Source: CAJQLB01 sp905479065
GTDB lineage: Bacteria; Bacteroidota; Bacteroidia; Flavobacteriales; Flavobacteriaceae
DNA: 64,000 nt
Assembly: GCA_943846735.1 (NCBI GenBank)
Contig: OX044364.1
Location: 868,001-932,000, forward strand
Direction: 5' to 3'
Part shown: positions 56,893-64,000 of the stretch, in pieces
Layout of the letters: the number at the start of each line of letters is the position of its first letter
How positions within the stretch are numbered: position 1 is the stretch's first letter
Translations under genes and position numbers: made by a program
The notes under the pieces: generated by a model
Seen by the model: only the letters and a program-made list of their open reading frames with translations
Databases searched by the model: none
What the model was told of the DNA's origin: nothing

Positions 56893-57633
56893 ATGAAAAA
56901 ATTATTAACAACCATTTTCTTATTAAGTGCAATGATAACAATGGCTCAAAAAACAGTATCAATGCACATGTATATTAATGTAGCGCCAGAAAACCAAGAG
57001 ACATTTGAACGTCTTGAAATAGATTATTGGTCAAAAGTAGCTAAAGAGGAAATTAAAAAAGGAAACATGACCGGTTGGGGTTTGATGAAAAATATAGGAC
57101 TAAACGAAAATAATTCTGACGCTAATTACCTTATTGTGAATACCTTTAAAGACTTAGAACAAGCATTCTCCAGTCAAGCAAATTGGGACACCAGTATTTT
57201 AGGTGTCTCTGCAGAAGATATTAGTACTGAAAATATTCGCGAGGTGAAAGCCATCAGATGGTATCAAAACGAAAGTTCTATTGATGGTAATGATACAAAT
57301 TTTACCATATTTAATTATGGTAGACCAAATAGTGTTGCTGATTTTGTAAATGAGAATAAAAACATTTATCGTGACATTCATATTTCAATGCAAAAGAACA
57401 CGAAATTAGATAGTTGGGGGGTTCATACAAGAATACATCCAAAGGGCACTGCCAGTAAAGCATCAATATTCACGCGTGATGGATTTTCAACTTTATTGGA
57501 TGCGATGGCGTATCTTTCATACAAGGATGACAATACCTATCAAAAAATGGCTTCAAAATCTAAAATGAATGAAATTTTACCTGATGGCTTTGGTTATACA
57601 ATCATAAGGAAAACATTACTTTGGGTTAATTAA
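56893..57633 (+). CDS. secreted protein of unknown function
   Basis: 246 residues with a signal peptide (LLTTIFLLSAMITMAQ). Two similar halves appear to start at KTVSMHMYINVAPENQETFERLEIDYWSKV and at the DIHISMQKNTKLDSWGVHTRIHPKG stretch; the FERLEIDYWSKVAKEEIKKGNMTGWGLMKN block resembles dimeric alpha/beta-barrel (ferredoxin-like) proteins, a weak impression. It has a textbook promoter and a terminator, so it is an independent, probably well-expressed gene. Family and role are unknown to me. Confidence 0.7.
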   Translation: MKKLLTTIFLLSAMITMAQKTVSMHMYINVAPENQETFERLEIDYWSKVAKEEIKKGNMTGWGLMKNIGLNENNSDANYLIVNTFKDLEQAFSSQANWDTSILGVSAEDISTENIREVKAIRWYQNESSIDGNDTNFTIFNYGRPNSVADFVNENKNIYRDIHISMQKNTKLDSWGVHTRIHPKGTASKASIFTRDGFSTLLDAMAYLSYKDDNTYQKMASKSKMNEILPDGFGYTIIRKTLLWVN

Positions 57634-57645
57634 TACATTTAAAAA

Positions 57646-57692
57646 TATCAATAAAAAACCCTTCAAATTATTTGAAGGGTTTTTTATTGATA
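57646..57692. terminator. bidirectional intrinsic terminator
   Basis: A long inverted repeat: the arm AATAAAAAACCCTTCAAA pairs with TTTGAAGGGTTTTTTATT around the loop TTA, and pairing extends by further bases on each side. It ends the plus-strand secreted-protein gene; its position 3' of pcm makes it usable on the minus strand as well. Confidence 0.87.
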
Positions 57693-57807
57693 AGTATTCT
57701 TTTTTAGTACACTATTTTCAAATAGATACAGTATTAACAGGACAATAAAATCTTTTTTAGCTACACTGCAAACTAGCATCTGTGAAAATCAAACATAAAC
57801 AAATAAC

Positions 57808-58449
57808 TTAATTTTTATCTTCTAATAAAGGAACAAATCTAAAATCTCCAAATTCATGTTTTTCAAATTGCTTAACACCTTTTCGAATTATTAAAGTCAT
57901 AACCTGAACCTTATCTCCTACAGGAATCACCAAACGGCCACCCAGTCTTAGTTGGCTCAATAGTGGTTTGGGTACAAATGGAGCACCTGCAGTCACGATA
58001 ATACCGTCAAAGGGTGCCTGTTCAGTTAAGCCTTTATAACCATCACCAAAAATAAGTTGTTTTGGGCGATAGCCTAGTTTGGGTAAAAAAAGTTTGGTTT
58101 TTTTAAATAACTCCAATTGTCTTTCAATACTGTACACCCTGGCTCCCAACTCACAAAGAACTGCAGATTGGTATCCGCTACCTGTGCCTATCTCGAGTAT
58201 TTTATTTCCTTTATTTACTTTTAAAAGTTCTGTCTGAAAAGCGACCGTATACGGTTGTGAAATGGTTTGATCTGCACCAATTGGGAAAGCTTTATCCTGA
58301 TACGCGTGATCCAAAAAACTTGAATCCATAAAAAGGTGTCGTGGAATATTTTGAATTGCATCAAGTACAAATTTATCATTTATCCCCTTGTTTTTTAAAA
58401 TACTAACAAGCTGCTTTCTCAATCCTTGGTGCTTAAATGTGTCCTTCAA
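57808..58449 (-). CDS. pcm: protein-L-isoaspartate O-methyltransferase, TTG start
   Basis: I choose the TTG at 58449-58447 as start: 213 residues, beginning with KDTFKHQGLRKQLVSILKNKGI, which matches other Pcm starts and family length. Longer starts (to 58539, with ATGs at 58491 and 58488) run through a promoter. SAM-binding motif I is VLEIGTGSGYQSAVL, preceded by GADQTISQPYTVA and followed by IIVTAGAPFVP. It methylates isoaspartyl residues to repair aged proteins in the cytoplasm. The gene is divergent from the oxidoreductase gene. Confidence 0.9.
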   Translation of the reverse strand: MKDTFKHQGLRKQLVSILKNKGINDKFVLDAIQNIPRHLFMDSSFLDHAYQDKAFPIGADQTISQPYTVAFQTELLKVNKGNKILEIGTGSGYQSAVLCELGARVYSIERQLELFKKTKLFLPKLGYRPKQLIFGDGYKGLTEQAPFDGIIVTAGAPFVPKPLLSQLRLGGRLVIPVGDKVQVMTLIIRKGVKQFEKHEFGDFRFVPLLEDKN

Positions 58450-58470
58450 AAACTGTGTATTTATAAAAAC

Positions 58471-58501
58471 TAAAAATAAACGAATCATCATAAAGTTCAA
58501 A
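58471..58501 (-). promoter_or_regulatory. Bacteroidota-type promoter of pcm
   Basis: On the minus strand TTTG (58501-58498), exactly 19 bases, then TATTTTTA (58478-58471), one base off the TAnnTTTG form. The TTG start of pcm is 21 bases downstream. This placement rules out the longer pcm ORF as the usual translation product. Confidence 0.65.
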
Positions 58502-58568
58502 CGGTTTTTCCCATTTTCTTTTTCTTTTTTTTGTCTCAAAAAAGCTATTTTTGTCTAAAATTATATTT

Positions 58569-59528
58569 ATGTTAAAAGCGGGCGTTCTGGGTGCTGGTCA
58601 TCTTGGTAAAATTCATTTAAGACTCCTCGATCAGTCAGACCAATATGAACTTGTTGGTTTTTATGATCCTGACAAAAACAATGGCAAAAAAGTTGAATCA
58701 GAATTTGGCTTTAAGTTCTTTGAGTCAATGGATAACCTTATCGACGCTGTTGATATGGTGGACATTGTAACTCCTACTCTTTCTCATTATGACTGCGCTG
58801 TAAAAAGCATTAAGAAAGGCAAACACATTTTTATCGAGAAACCAATCACCAACACGGTTGAAGAAGCTGAAAACATTAGATCATTACTATCTGATTACAA
58901 TTTAAAAGGGCAAGTTGGGCATGTTGAGCGTTTTAATCCTGCTTTTAAAGCCATAAAACACCAATTGAAAAGTCCGATGTTCATTGAGACGCATCGATTA
59001 GCCGAATTTAACCCGAGGGGTACAGATGTTCCTGTTGTTTTAGATTTAATGATTCATGACATCGATATCATATTGAGTGTTGTTAAATCAACGGTTAAAC
59101 ACGTGTCTGCAAGTGGTGTATCTGTTTTAAGTGAAACCCCAGACATAGCAAACGCACGGCTTGAATTTGAGAATGGGTGTGTTGCTAATTTAACAGCAAG
59201 TAGAATTTCATTAAAAAATATGCGTAAAACGCGATTTTTTCAAAAAGATGCTTACATATCAGTGGACTTTCTAGAAAAAAAATGTGAAGTGGTTAAAATG
59301 AAAGATGCTCCAGAAAATCCTGGTGATTTTGATATGATCCTTCAAAATGCTGAAGGTGTCAAAAAACAAATTTACTTTGATAATCCTACTGTCGATAATA
59401 ACAATGCCATTCTTGACGAATTAGATACCTTTGCAGAAGCAATAAATAATCAAACTACACCCATTGTAACACTTCACGATGGTACCGAAGCTTTGCGTGT
59501 AGCAACTCAAATCATTAATAGTTTTTAA
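58569..59528 (+). CDS. Gfo/Idh/MocA family oxidoreductase
   Basis: 319 residues from the ATG at 58569; the TTG at 58551 would overlap a -7-like box (TATTTTTG at 58546-58553). N-terminal Rossmann motif AGVLGAGHLGKIHLRLL, EKPITNTVEEA (the family's conserved Glu-Lys-Pro), and the C-terminal alpha/beta domain with VLDLMIHDIDIILS, which carries the His/Asp seen in catalytic sites. Family enzymes oxidise or reduce sugars or their derivatives with NAD(P); the substrate is unknown. It opens a plus-strand run of closely spaced genes to the end of the window. Confidence 0.87.
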   Translation: MLKAGVLGAGHLGKIHLRLLDQSDQYELVGFYDPDKNNGKKVESEFGFKFFESMDNLIDAVDMVDIVTPTLSHYDCAVKSIKKGKHIFIEKPITNTVEEAENIRSLLSDYNLKGQVGHVERFNPAFKAIKHQLKSPMFIETHRLAEFNPRGTDVPVVLDLMIHDIDIILSVVKSTVKHVSASGVSVLSETPDIANARLEFENGCVANLTASRISLKNMRKTRFFQKDAYISVDFLEKKCEVVKMKDAPENPGDFDMILQNAEGVKKQIYFDNPTVDNNNAILDELDTFAEAINNQTTPIVTLHDGTEALRVATQIINSF

Positions 59529-59539
59529 AAAATACATAT

Positions 59540-60427
59540 ATGAAAAATGTGGCCGTCATTGGAGCAGGAACAATGGGTAATGGAATTGCTCACACCTTTG
59601 CCCAAAATGGATTTAAGGTTCAATTGATAGATATCAGTGAAGCTTCTCTCAAGAAAGGGATTAACACCATTACAAAGAATTTGGAAAGAATGGTGGCAAA
59701 AAATATAATCACCTTAGATAAAAAAGAAGAAACTCTTAATAATATTTCAGTATACACAAGCATTAAAGAGGGTGTTGAATACGCGAGTCTTGTTGTCGAA
59801 GCCGCCACTGAAAATAAAACATTGAAATTTCAAATATTTAAACAATTAGATGAAGCGTGTCCTGATGATACTATTTTAGCAACCAATACCTCATCTATTT
59901 CCATCACAGAAATTGCCTCAATGACCTCAAGACCCGATATGGTTATTGGTATGCATTTTATGAACCCTGTCCCACTAATGAATTTGGTTGAGATAATTCG
60001 AGGTTATAATACAAGTGACGAGGTTACAAATTTGATCATGACATTGTCTAAATCATTAGGAAAAACGCCCGTTGAGGTTAATGATTATCCGGGATTTGTT
60101 GCTAACAGAATATTGATACCAATGTTAAATGAAGCTATTGAAACACTTTTTAACGGTGTTGCTGGTGTGTTAGAAATTGACACGGTCATGAAACTCGGCA
60201 TGGCACATCCTATGGGACCATTGCAACTCGCAGACTTTATTGGGTTAGATGTTTGCCTTTCAATTCTGAATGTTATGTATGACGGTTATAAAAATCCTAA
60301 ATATGCCCCATGTCCTTTATTAGTTAATATGGTTAATGCAGGAAAGCTAGGACTAAAAACGGGTAGCGGTTTTTATGATTACTCCAAAACTCGTAAAGCC
60401 GAACATGTAGCTAAACAATTCTCATAG
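59540..60427 (+). CDS. 3-hydroxybutyryl-CoA dehydrogenase
   Basis: 295 residues, typical of single-domain HBDs. NAD-binding motif AVIGAGTMGNGIAHTFAQNGF (about 4-24), then the 3HCDH signature GMHFMNPVPLMNLVEII with the catalytic His and DYPGFVANRILIPMLNEAIE. It interconverts 3-hydroxybutyryl-CoA and acetoacetyl-CoA. It is separate from the beta-oxidation operon, and co-transcribed with a Gfo/Idh/MocA gene (11 bases) and yggS (3 bases), so its pathway partner is uncertain. Confidence 0.92.
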   Translation: MKNVAVIGAGTMGNGIAHTFAQNGFKVQLIDISEASLKKGINTITKNLERMVAKNIITLDKKEETLNNISVYTSIKEGVEYASLVVEAATENKTLKFQIFKQLDEACPDDTILATNTSSISITEIASMTSRPDMVIGMHFMNPVPLMNLVEIIRGYNTSDEVTNLIMTLSKSLGKTPVEVNDYPGFVANRILIPMLNEAIETLFNGVAGVLEIDTVMKLGMAHPMGPLQLADFIGLDVCLSILNVMYDGYKNPKYAPCPLLVNMVNAGKLGLKTGSGFYDYSKTRKAEHVAKQFS

Positions 60428-60430
60428 ACC

Positions 60431-61090
60431 ATGAGTATCAAATCAAATCTAGCTGCAGTTAGGAAACAACTTATGAATGATACCATCTTGGTTGCTGTTT
60501 CCAAAACAAAGCCAGTGAGCGCTATTTTGGAGGCTTATCAAGAAGGACAACGTATCTTTGGGGAAAATAAAGTTCAAGAAATGGTGGAGAAATACCATGA
60601 AATGCCCAAGGATATTCATTGGCATATGATTGGACACCTGCAACGTAACAAAGTAAAACACATTGCGAGTTTTGTAACACTTATTCATGGCGTTGATAAT
60701 TTTAAATTATTAAAAGAAATTAATAAACAAGCAGAAAAACAACACAGAATTATAAATTGCTTATTTCAAATTAAAATTGCTAGCGAAGATTCAAAATTTG
60801 GTATGACCGAGCAGGAACTCACCACCATTATTCAATCTGAAGAATTTTTGAGTTTAGAACACATTCGCATTAAAGGCTTGATGGGAATGGCAACTTTTAC
60901 TGATGACGACAGCCAAATTAAAAAAGAATTCTTAGAACTAAAAAGACTATTTGAATCGTTGAAGGAAGTACATTACCCCACTATGAATTTAGAAACTTTA
61001 TCCATGGGTATGAGTGGTGATTTTAAATTAGCTATCGCATGTGGAAGTAATATGGTAAGAATAGGGAGTACCATTTTTGGCACTAGATAA
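60431..61090 (+). CDS. YggS family PLP-binding protein
   Basis: 219 residues of the alanine-racemase N-terminal fold. The PLP lysine is in VAVSKTKPVSAI (about Lys25); GENKVQEM, WHMIGHLQRNKVKHI and LSMGMSGDFKLAIACGSNMVRIGSTIFG complete the family pattern. YggS keeps PLP balance in the cytoplasm, with no known racemase activity. Its stop overlaps the next gene's TTG start by 14 bases. Confidence 0.93.
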   Translation: MSIKSNLAAVRKQLMNDTILVAVSKTKPVSAILEAYQEGQRIFGENKVQEMVEKYHEMPKDIHWHMIGHLQRNKVKHIASFVTLIHGVDNFKLLKEINKQAEKQHRIINCLFQIKIASEDSKFGMTEQELTTIIQSEEFLSLEHIRIKGLMGMATFTDDDSQIKKEFLELKRLFESLKEVHYPTMNLETLSMGMSGDFKLAIACGSNMVRIGSTIFGTR

Positions 61091-62483
61091 GTTACACGAT
61101 AAAAACAAAATTATTTACGCAATTTTAGACATAGAAACCACAGGAGGCAAATACAATGAGGAAGGTATTACCGAAATTGCCATTTATAAATTTGATGGAC
61201 ATGCCGTTATTGATCAGTTTATAAGTTTAGTTAATCCTGAAAGAGAGATTCAGCCATTTGTTGTTAATCTAACAGGAATCAACAAAAATATGCTGAAAAA
61301 TGCTCCTAAATTTTTTGAGGTTGCAAAACGTATCGTTGAAATCACTGAAAATTGTATCATTGTTGCTCATAATGCTAAATTTGATCACAGAATTCTCAAA
61401 GCAGAATTTGAACGTCTCGGATTTGAATTTAAAAGACGTACACTCTGTACAGTCGAGTTATCAAAAGAACTTATTCCAGGGCAACAATCATACAGCCTAG
61501 GTAAATTGGCAAGATCTTTAGGGATTCCTGTTAGCGACAGACACCGTGCTTCTGGTGACGCACTGGCGACGGTTACACTGTTTAAAATGTTGCTAGCAAA
61601 GGACTCTAAAAAAAATATCATACAAGAGTCTATTAGATTTGAACCCAAATTTCAAATGGAGCCAAGACTCAAAGATATTATCGATAGTTTACCTTCAATT
61701 ACTGGAGTTTATTATATGCATAGATCCAATGGCGAAATTATCTACATTGGAAAAAGTAAAAATATTAAAAGCCGAATAAACCAACATTTTACTGGAACAA
61801 ACAGGAAATCAAAAAAAATGCAACTTCAAGTGGCGGCAGTAACTTACGAAAGTACAGGCAGTGAACTTGTGGCTCTTTTAAAAGAAAGTGAAGAAATTAA
61901 AAAAAATAAGCCCATTTTTAACAGAGCGCAACGGCGAACCATTTTCACTTATGGCTTATTTAGTTTTAAGGACGATGATGGTTACCTAAATCTAAAATTA
62001 TCAAAAATAGATGGTAAAGAGAGGCCAATAACTACTTTTGCCAACCTGCAGAGTGGTAAAAGTTTTATGACGAAAATAGTTGATAAACACACCCTGTGTC
62101 AAAAACTCACAGGTATGTATCAAACCTCAAGTAACTGTTTTAATTATACCATAAAACAATGTTATGGAGCTTGTATTAAGGATGAATCGGTAAACAATTA
62201 TAATGAACGAGTTTCAAAAATAATCGAATTTCATAGTTTTGAAAATCAAAATATGGTTATCATTGATAAAGGAAGAGACCATGATGAACGCAGTGCAATT
62301 TTAATTGAAAATGGTGTCTATCAAGGATTTGGTTTTTATAATTTGAACTATCAAATTCACAACATTGATATTTTAAAAAATATCATCACACCTATGCAAC
62401 ATAATAAGGATTCACAACATATTATTCAAAGTTACATGAGACGTAACAAGCGACTCAAAGTACTTAAATTGGGTAATCCTTAA
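61077..62483 (+). CDS. DEDDh exonuclease / UvrC-like GIY-YIG nuclease fusion
   Basis: 468 residues; TTG at 61077 is the only start that keeps the first exonuclease motif. DnaQ-type domain (about 14-185): Exo I LDIETTGG, Exo II VAHNAKFDHRIL, Exo III HRASGDALATVTL. Then a GIY-YIG domain (about 205-285): GVYYMHRSNGEIIYIGKSKNIKSRINQHF and the conserved Glu in LVALLKESEEIKKNKPIFN. A UvrC/Cho-like Cys segment follows (SSNCFNYTIKQCYGACI). It should degrade or nick DNA during repair; the fusion is known in Bacteroidota and actinobacteria but the exact role is unclear. The operon neighbours are not repair genes. Confidence 0.88.
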   Translation: MALDKLHDKNKIIYAILDIETTGGKYNEEGITEIAIYKFDGHAVIDQFISLVNPEREIQPFVVNLTGINKNMLKNAPKFFEVAKRIVEITENCIIVAHNAKFDHRILKAEFERLGFEFKRRTLCTVELSKELIPGQQSYSLGKLARSLGIPVSDRHRASGDALATVTLFKMLLAKDSKKNIIQESIRFEPKFQMEPRLKDIIDSLPSITGVYYMHRSNGEIIYIGKSKNIKSRINQHFTGTNRKSKKMQLQVAAVTYESTGSELVALLKESEEIKKNKPIFNRAQRRTIFTYGLFSFKDDDGYLNLKLSKIDGKERPITTFANLQSGKSFMTKIVDKHTLCQKLTGMYQTSSNCFNYTIKQCYGACIKDESVNNYNERVSKIIEFHSFENQNMVIIDKGRDHDERSAILIENGVYQGFGFYNLNYQIHNIDILKNIITPMQHNKDSQHIIQSYMRRNKRLKVLKLGNP

Positions 62484-62499
62484 TCTTTTATTACATTTG
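62469..62499 (+). promoter_or_regulatory. probable promoter of the potassium channel gene
   Basis: TTG at 62469-62471, 20 bases, then TACATTTG at 62492-62499. It begins inside the end of the exonuclease gene and leads to the ATG at 62506; the leader would be extremely short. Confidence 0.5.
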
Positions 62500-62505
62500 G
62501 TTTCC

Positions 62506-63345
62506 ATGAACGCTCATAAATCAAACAAAAAAAATAATTGGAAGCATTTACTCCATGAGGTAATATATGAGGCGGATACGCCAAAAGGTAAAATCTTTGA
62601 CATCCTGTTGCTTATAACAATTATTGCAAGTATTGTGTTGGTAATGCTTGAGAGTGTTGAAAGTTTTGATTCTAAATATCACGACTTTTTAAATGTTTCT
62701 GAATGGATCATAACCATTCTTTTTTCAATAGAATATATTGCTAGAATTATTGCTGTTAAACATCCTTTAAAATATATTTTTAGCTTTTACGGAATTATTG
62801 ATTTACTGTCAACAATTCCAAAGTATTTATCCATTTTCTTAATTGGAACACACTCTTTAATTGCTTTGAGAGCACTAAGATTAATGCGTATTTTCCGAAT
62901 TTTGAAACTCGCAAGATTTATTGGAGAGTCAACAAACTTCGCCAGAGCACTAAAAGCTAGTAAGGCAAAGATTGCTGTATTTCTCCTATTTGTTATAATT
63001 TTATGCATCGTTTTAGGCACTGTGATGTACCTCGTGGAAAGTGATCAAGATAGTGGTTTCACGAGTATTCCAAGGAGTGTTTATTGGGCCATTGTTACTC
63101 TTACAACCGTTGGGTATGGAGATATTGCACCAATTACTGCACTAGGTCAATTTATTGCGTCAATCATAATGATAATGGGGTACGGAATAATTGCAATTCC
63201 TACCGGAATTGTGTCTTCTCAGATGACTAGATTTAACCGAAAAAGTATCGCGACCAATACTCAATCCTGCTCAAATTGCCTGGTAGACACACATAATGAT
63301 AATGCAGAATTTTGTTACAACTGTGGAAACAAATTAAATGAGTAA
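62506..63345 (+). CDS. voltage-gated-type potassium channel with C-terminal zinc ribbon
   Basis: 279 residues from the ATG at 62506. Six spans: S1-S3 within about 25-115, S4 with regularly spaced arginines (SLIALRALRLMRIFRILKLARFIG), S5 (IAVFLLFVIILCIVLGTVMYLVE), pore helix and selectivity filter TTVGYGD (about 204-210), and S6 (FIASIIMIMGYGIIAIPTGIVSSQ). The cytoplasmic tail ends in a Cys4 zinc ribbon: SCSNCLVDTHNDNAEFCYNCGNKLNE. It should conduct K+ across the inner membrane. The stop overlaps miaA by 8 bases. Confidence 0.92.
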   Translation: MNAHKSNKKNNWKHLLHEVIYEADTPKGKIFDILLLITIIASIVLVMLESVESFDSKYHDFLNVSEWIITILFSIEYIARIIAVKHPLKYIFSFYGIIDLLSTIPKYLSIFLIGTHSLIALRALRLMRIFRILKLARFIGESTNFARALKASKAKIAVFLLFVIILCIVLGTVMYLVESDQDSGFTSIPRSVYWAIVTLTTVGYGDIAPITALGQFIASIIMIMGYGIIAIPTGIVSSQMTRFNRKSIATNTQSCSNCLVDTHNDNAEFCYNCGNKLNE

Positions 63346-64000
63346 GTATCTAATTACCATCGTTGGGCCTACTGCAATCGGTAAAACCTCACTAAGCATT
63401 GCACTTGCTCAATTTTTTAACACAGACATCATTTCTGCTGATTCTAGACAATTCTACAAAGAACTCCGTATTGGAACGGCCGCTCCTAATAGTAAAGAAC
63501 TCAAGCAAGCCAAGCACCATTTTATTCATCATAAATCTGTTTTAGATGAGTATAGTGTTGGAAATTTTGAACGAGAAGCACTCAGTGTTTTAGAGTCGTT
63601 ATTTAAATCAAATAACGTCGTCGTTTTGGTGGGTGGTTCTGGACTATACATCGATGCAATTTTAAAAGGGTTAGATACTTTTCCAAAAATTGAAAAATCA
63701 ATTAGAGAACAACTAAATAAGGATTTAAAAACCTCAGGACTTTTGTCCCTACAAAATAAATTAAAAGTATTAGATAGGATTTCTTATGAAAAAATTGCAA
63801 TTGACAACCCACATCGCGTCATAAGAGCTTTAGAAATCTGTATCGGTACCGGAAAACCTTATTCGTCATATTTAACACAACATAAGAGTCAACGTCCATT
63901 TACAACCATAACCATTGGACTTACAGCTGAACGAGATATCATCTACCAACGTATTAACGAACGTGTTGATGTCATGATGAAAGATGGCCTTTTGTTGGAA
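63338..64000 (+). CDS. miaA: tRNA dimethylallyltransferase (3' end outside window)
   Basis: 221 codons are seen, about 70% of the usual length of just over 300 residues. The P-loop is IVGPTAIGKTSLSIALA (about 8-24), followed by DIISADSRQFYKELRIGTAAP, VLVGGSGLYIDAIL and NPHRVIRALEI. It adds a dimethylallyl group to A37 of tRNAs that read UNN codons. The ATG overlaps the channel gene stop by 8 bases, so it is in the same operon. The frame is open to the window's last base. Confidence 0.94.
   Translation, partial: MSKYLITIVGPTAIGKTSLSIALAQFFNTDIISADSRQFYKELRIGTAAPNSKELKQAKHHFIHHKSVLDEYSVGNFEREALSVLESLFKSNNVVVLVGGSGLYIDAILKGLDTFPKIEKSIREQLNKDLKTSGLLSLQNKLKVLDRISYEKIAIDNPHRVIRALEICIGTGKPYSSYLTQHKSQRPFTTITIGLTAERDIIYQRINERVDVMMKDGLLLE

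Noticed and set aside
1..64000. CRISPR array, prophage, transposase or integrative element
   Set aside because: No repeat-spacer arrays, integrase, transposase, phage genes or attachment repeats beside the tRNA were found on reading the window.

Overview
The window reads as chromosomal DNA from a marine-type member of the Flavobacteriaceae (Bacteroidota). The evidence is low GC, almost no Shine-Dalgarno signal, several promoters of the Bacteroidota form TTG-N19-TAnnTTT(G/A), two secreted proteins with type IX secretion C-terminal sorting domains, bacillithiol biosynthesis (BshB1), a UbiA-type prenyltransferase of the geranylgeranylglycerol-phosphate kind, a CcsBA cytochrome c synthase fusion and a LETM1-related protein. 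There is no prophage, transposon, CRISPR array or rRNA; this is mostly ordinary, densely packed core genome.

Layout. 1-7.4 kb: the end of a YtcJ-like amidohydrolase, small lipoprotein and membrane proteins, a tandem universal stress protein, a DUF3108 protein, and two adjacent M28 peptidases of which one lacks the PA domain; then a tRNA-His. 7.5-11 kb: bshB1 and a Cys/Met-metabolism PLP enzyme on the minus strand, an RluE-type pseudouridine synthase and a HAD phosphatase. 11.3-14.8 kb: ccsBA with two overlapping micro-ORFs for membrane proteins. 15-22.2 kb: a tightly overlapping DUF2520 - kdsC - ubiA-family - maf operon, then a PIG-L deacetylase, a 37-residue membrane protein and a sodium:solute symporter. 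22.3-31.6 kb: a T9SS-exported P-domain/CARDB protein, purL, and a T9SS-exported M14 carboxypeptidase.

31.6-39.4 kb is a complete fatty-acid beta-oxidation locus: acyl-CoA ligase, a MarR regulator, a fused hydroxyacyl-CoA dehydrogenase/enoyl-CoA hydratase, thiolase and acyl-CoA dehydrogenase. A perfect 30-bp palindrome sits in the marR promoter. 39.5-44.1 kb holds a beta-propeller protein and M23, M28 and M1 peptidases. 44.2-46.8 kb is a MoxR-like AAA/VWA pair. 46.9-56.6 kb holds two sortilin/BNR-repeat exoproteins flanking a Crp/Fnr regulator, a Cu/Zn superoxide dismutase lipoprotein, a LETM1-related protein and a GNAT acetyltransferase. 56.9-64 kb: a secreted orphan protein, pcm, and a dense plus-strand run of Gfo/Idh/MocA oxidoreductase, 3-hydroxybutyryl-CoA dehydrogenase, YggS, an exonuclease/GIY-YIG fusion, a potassium channel with a zinc-ribbon tail and the start of miaA.

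Together the genes suggest a protein- and lipid-consuming aerobic heterotroph: many exported or lipid-anchored peptidases, beta-oxidation, and cytochrome c maturation. I did not find a clearly new multi-gene system. The best leads are the palindromic MarR operator, two uncatalogued micro-protein sites (next to ccsBA and between the PIG-L and symporter genes), the zinc-ribbon channel, and an apparent double U-U mismatch in the tRNA-His acceptor stem.
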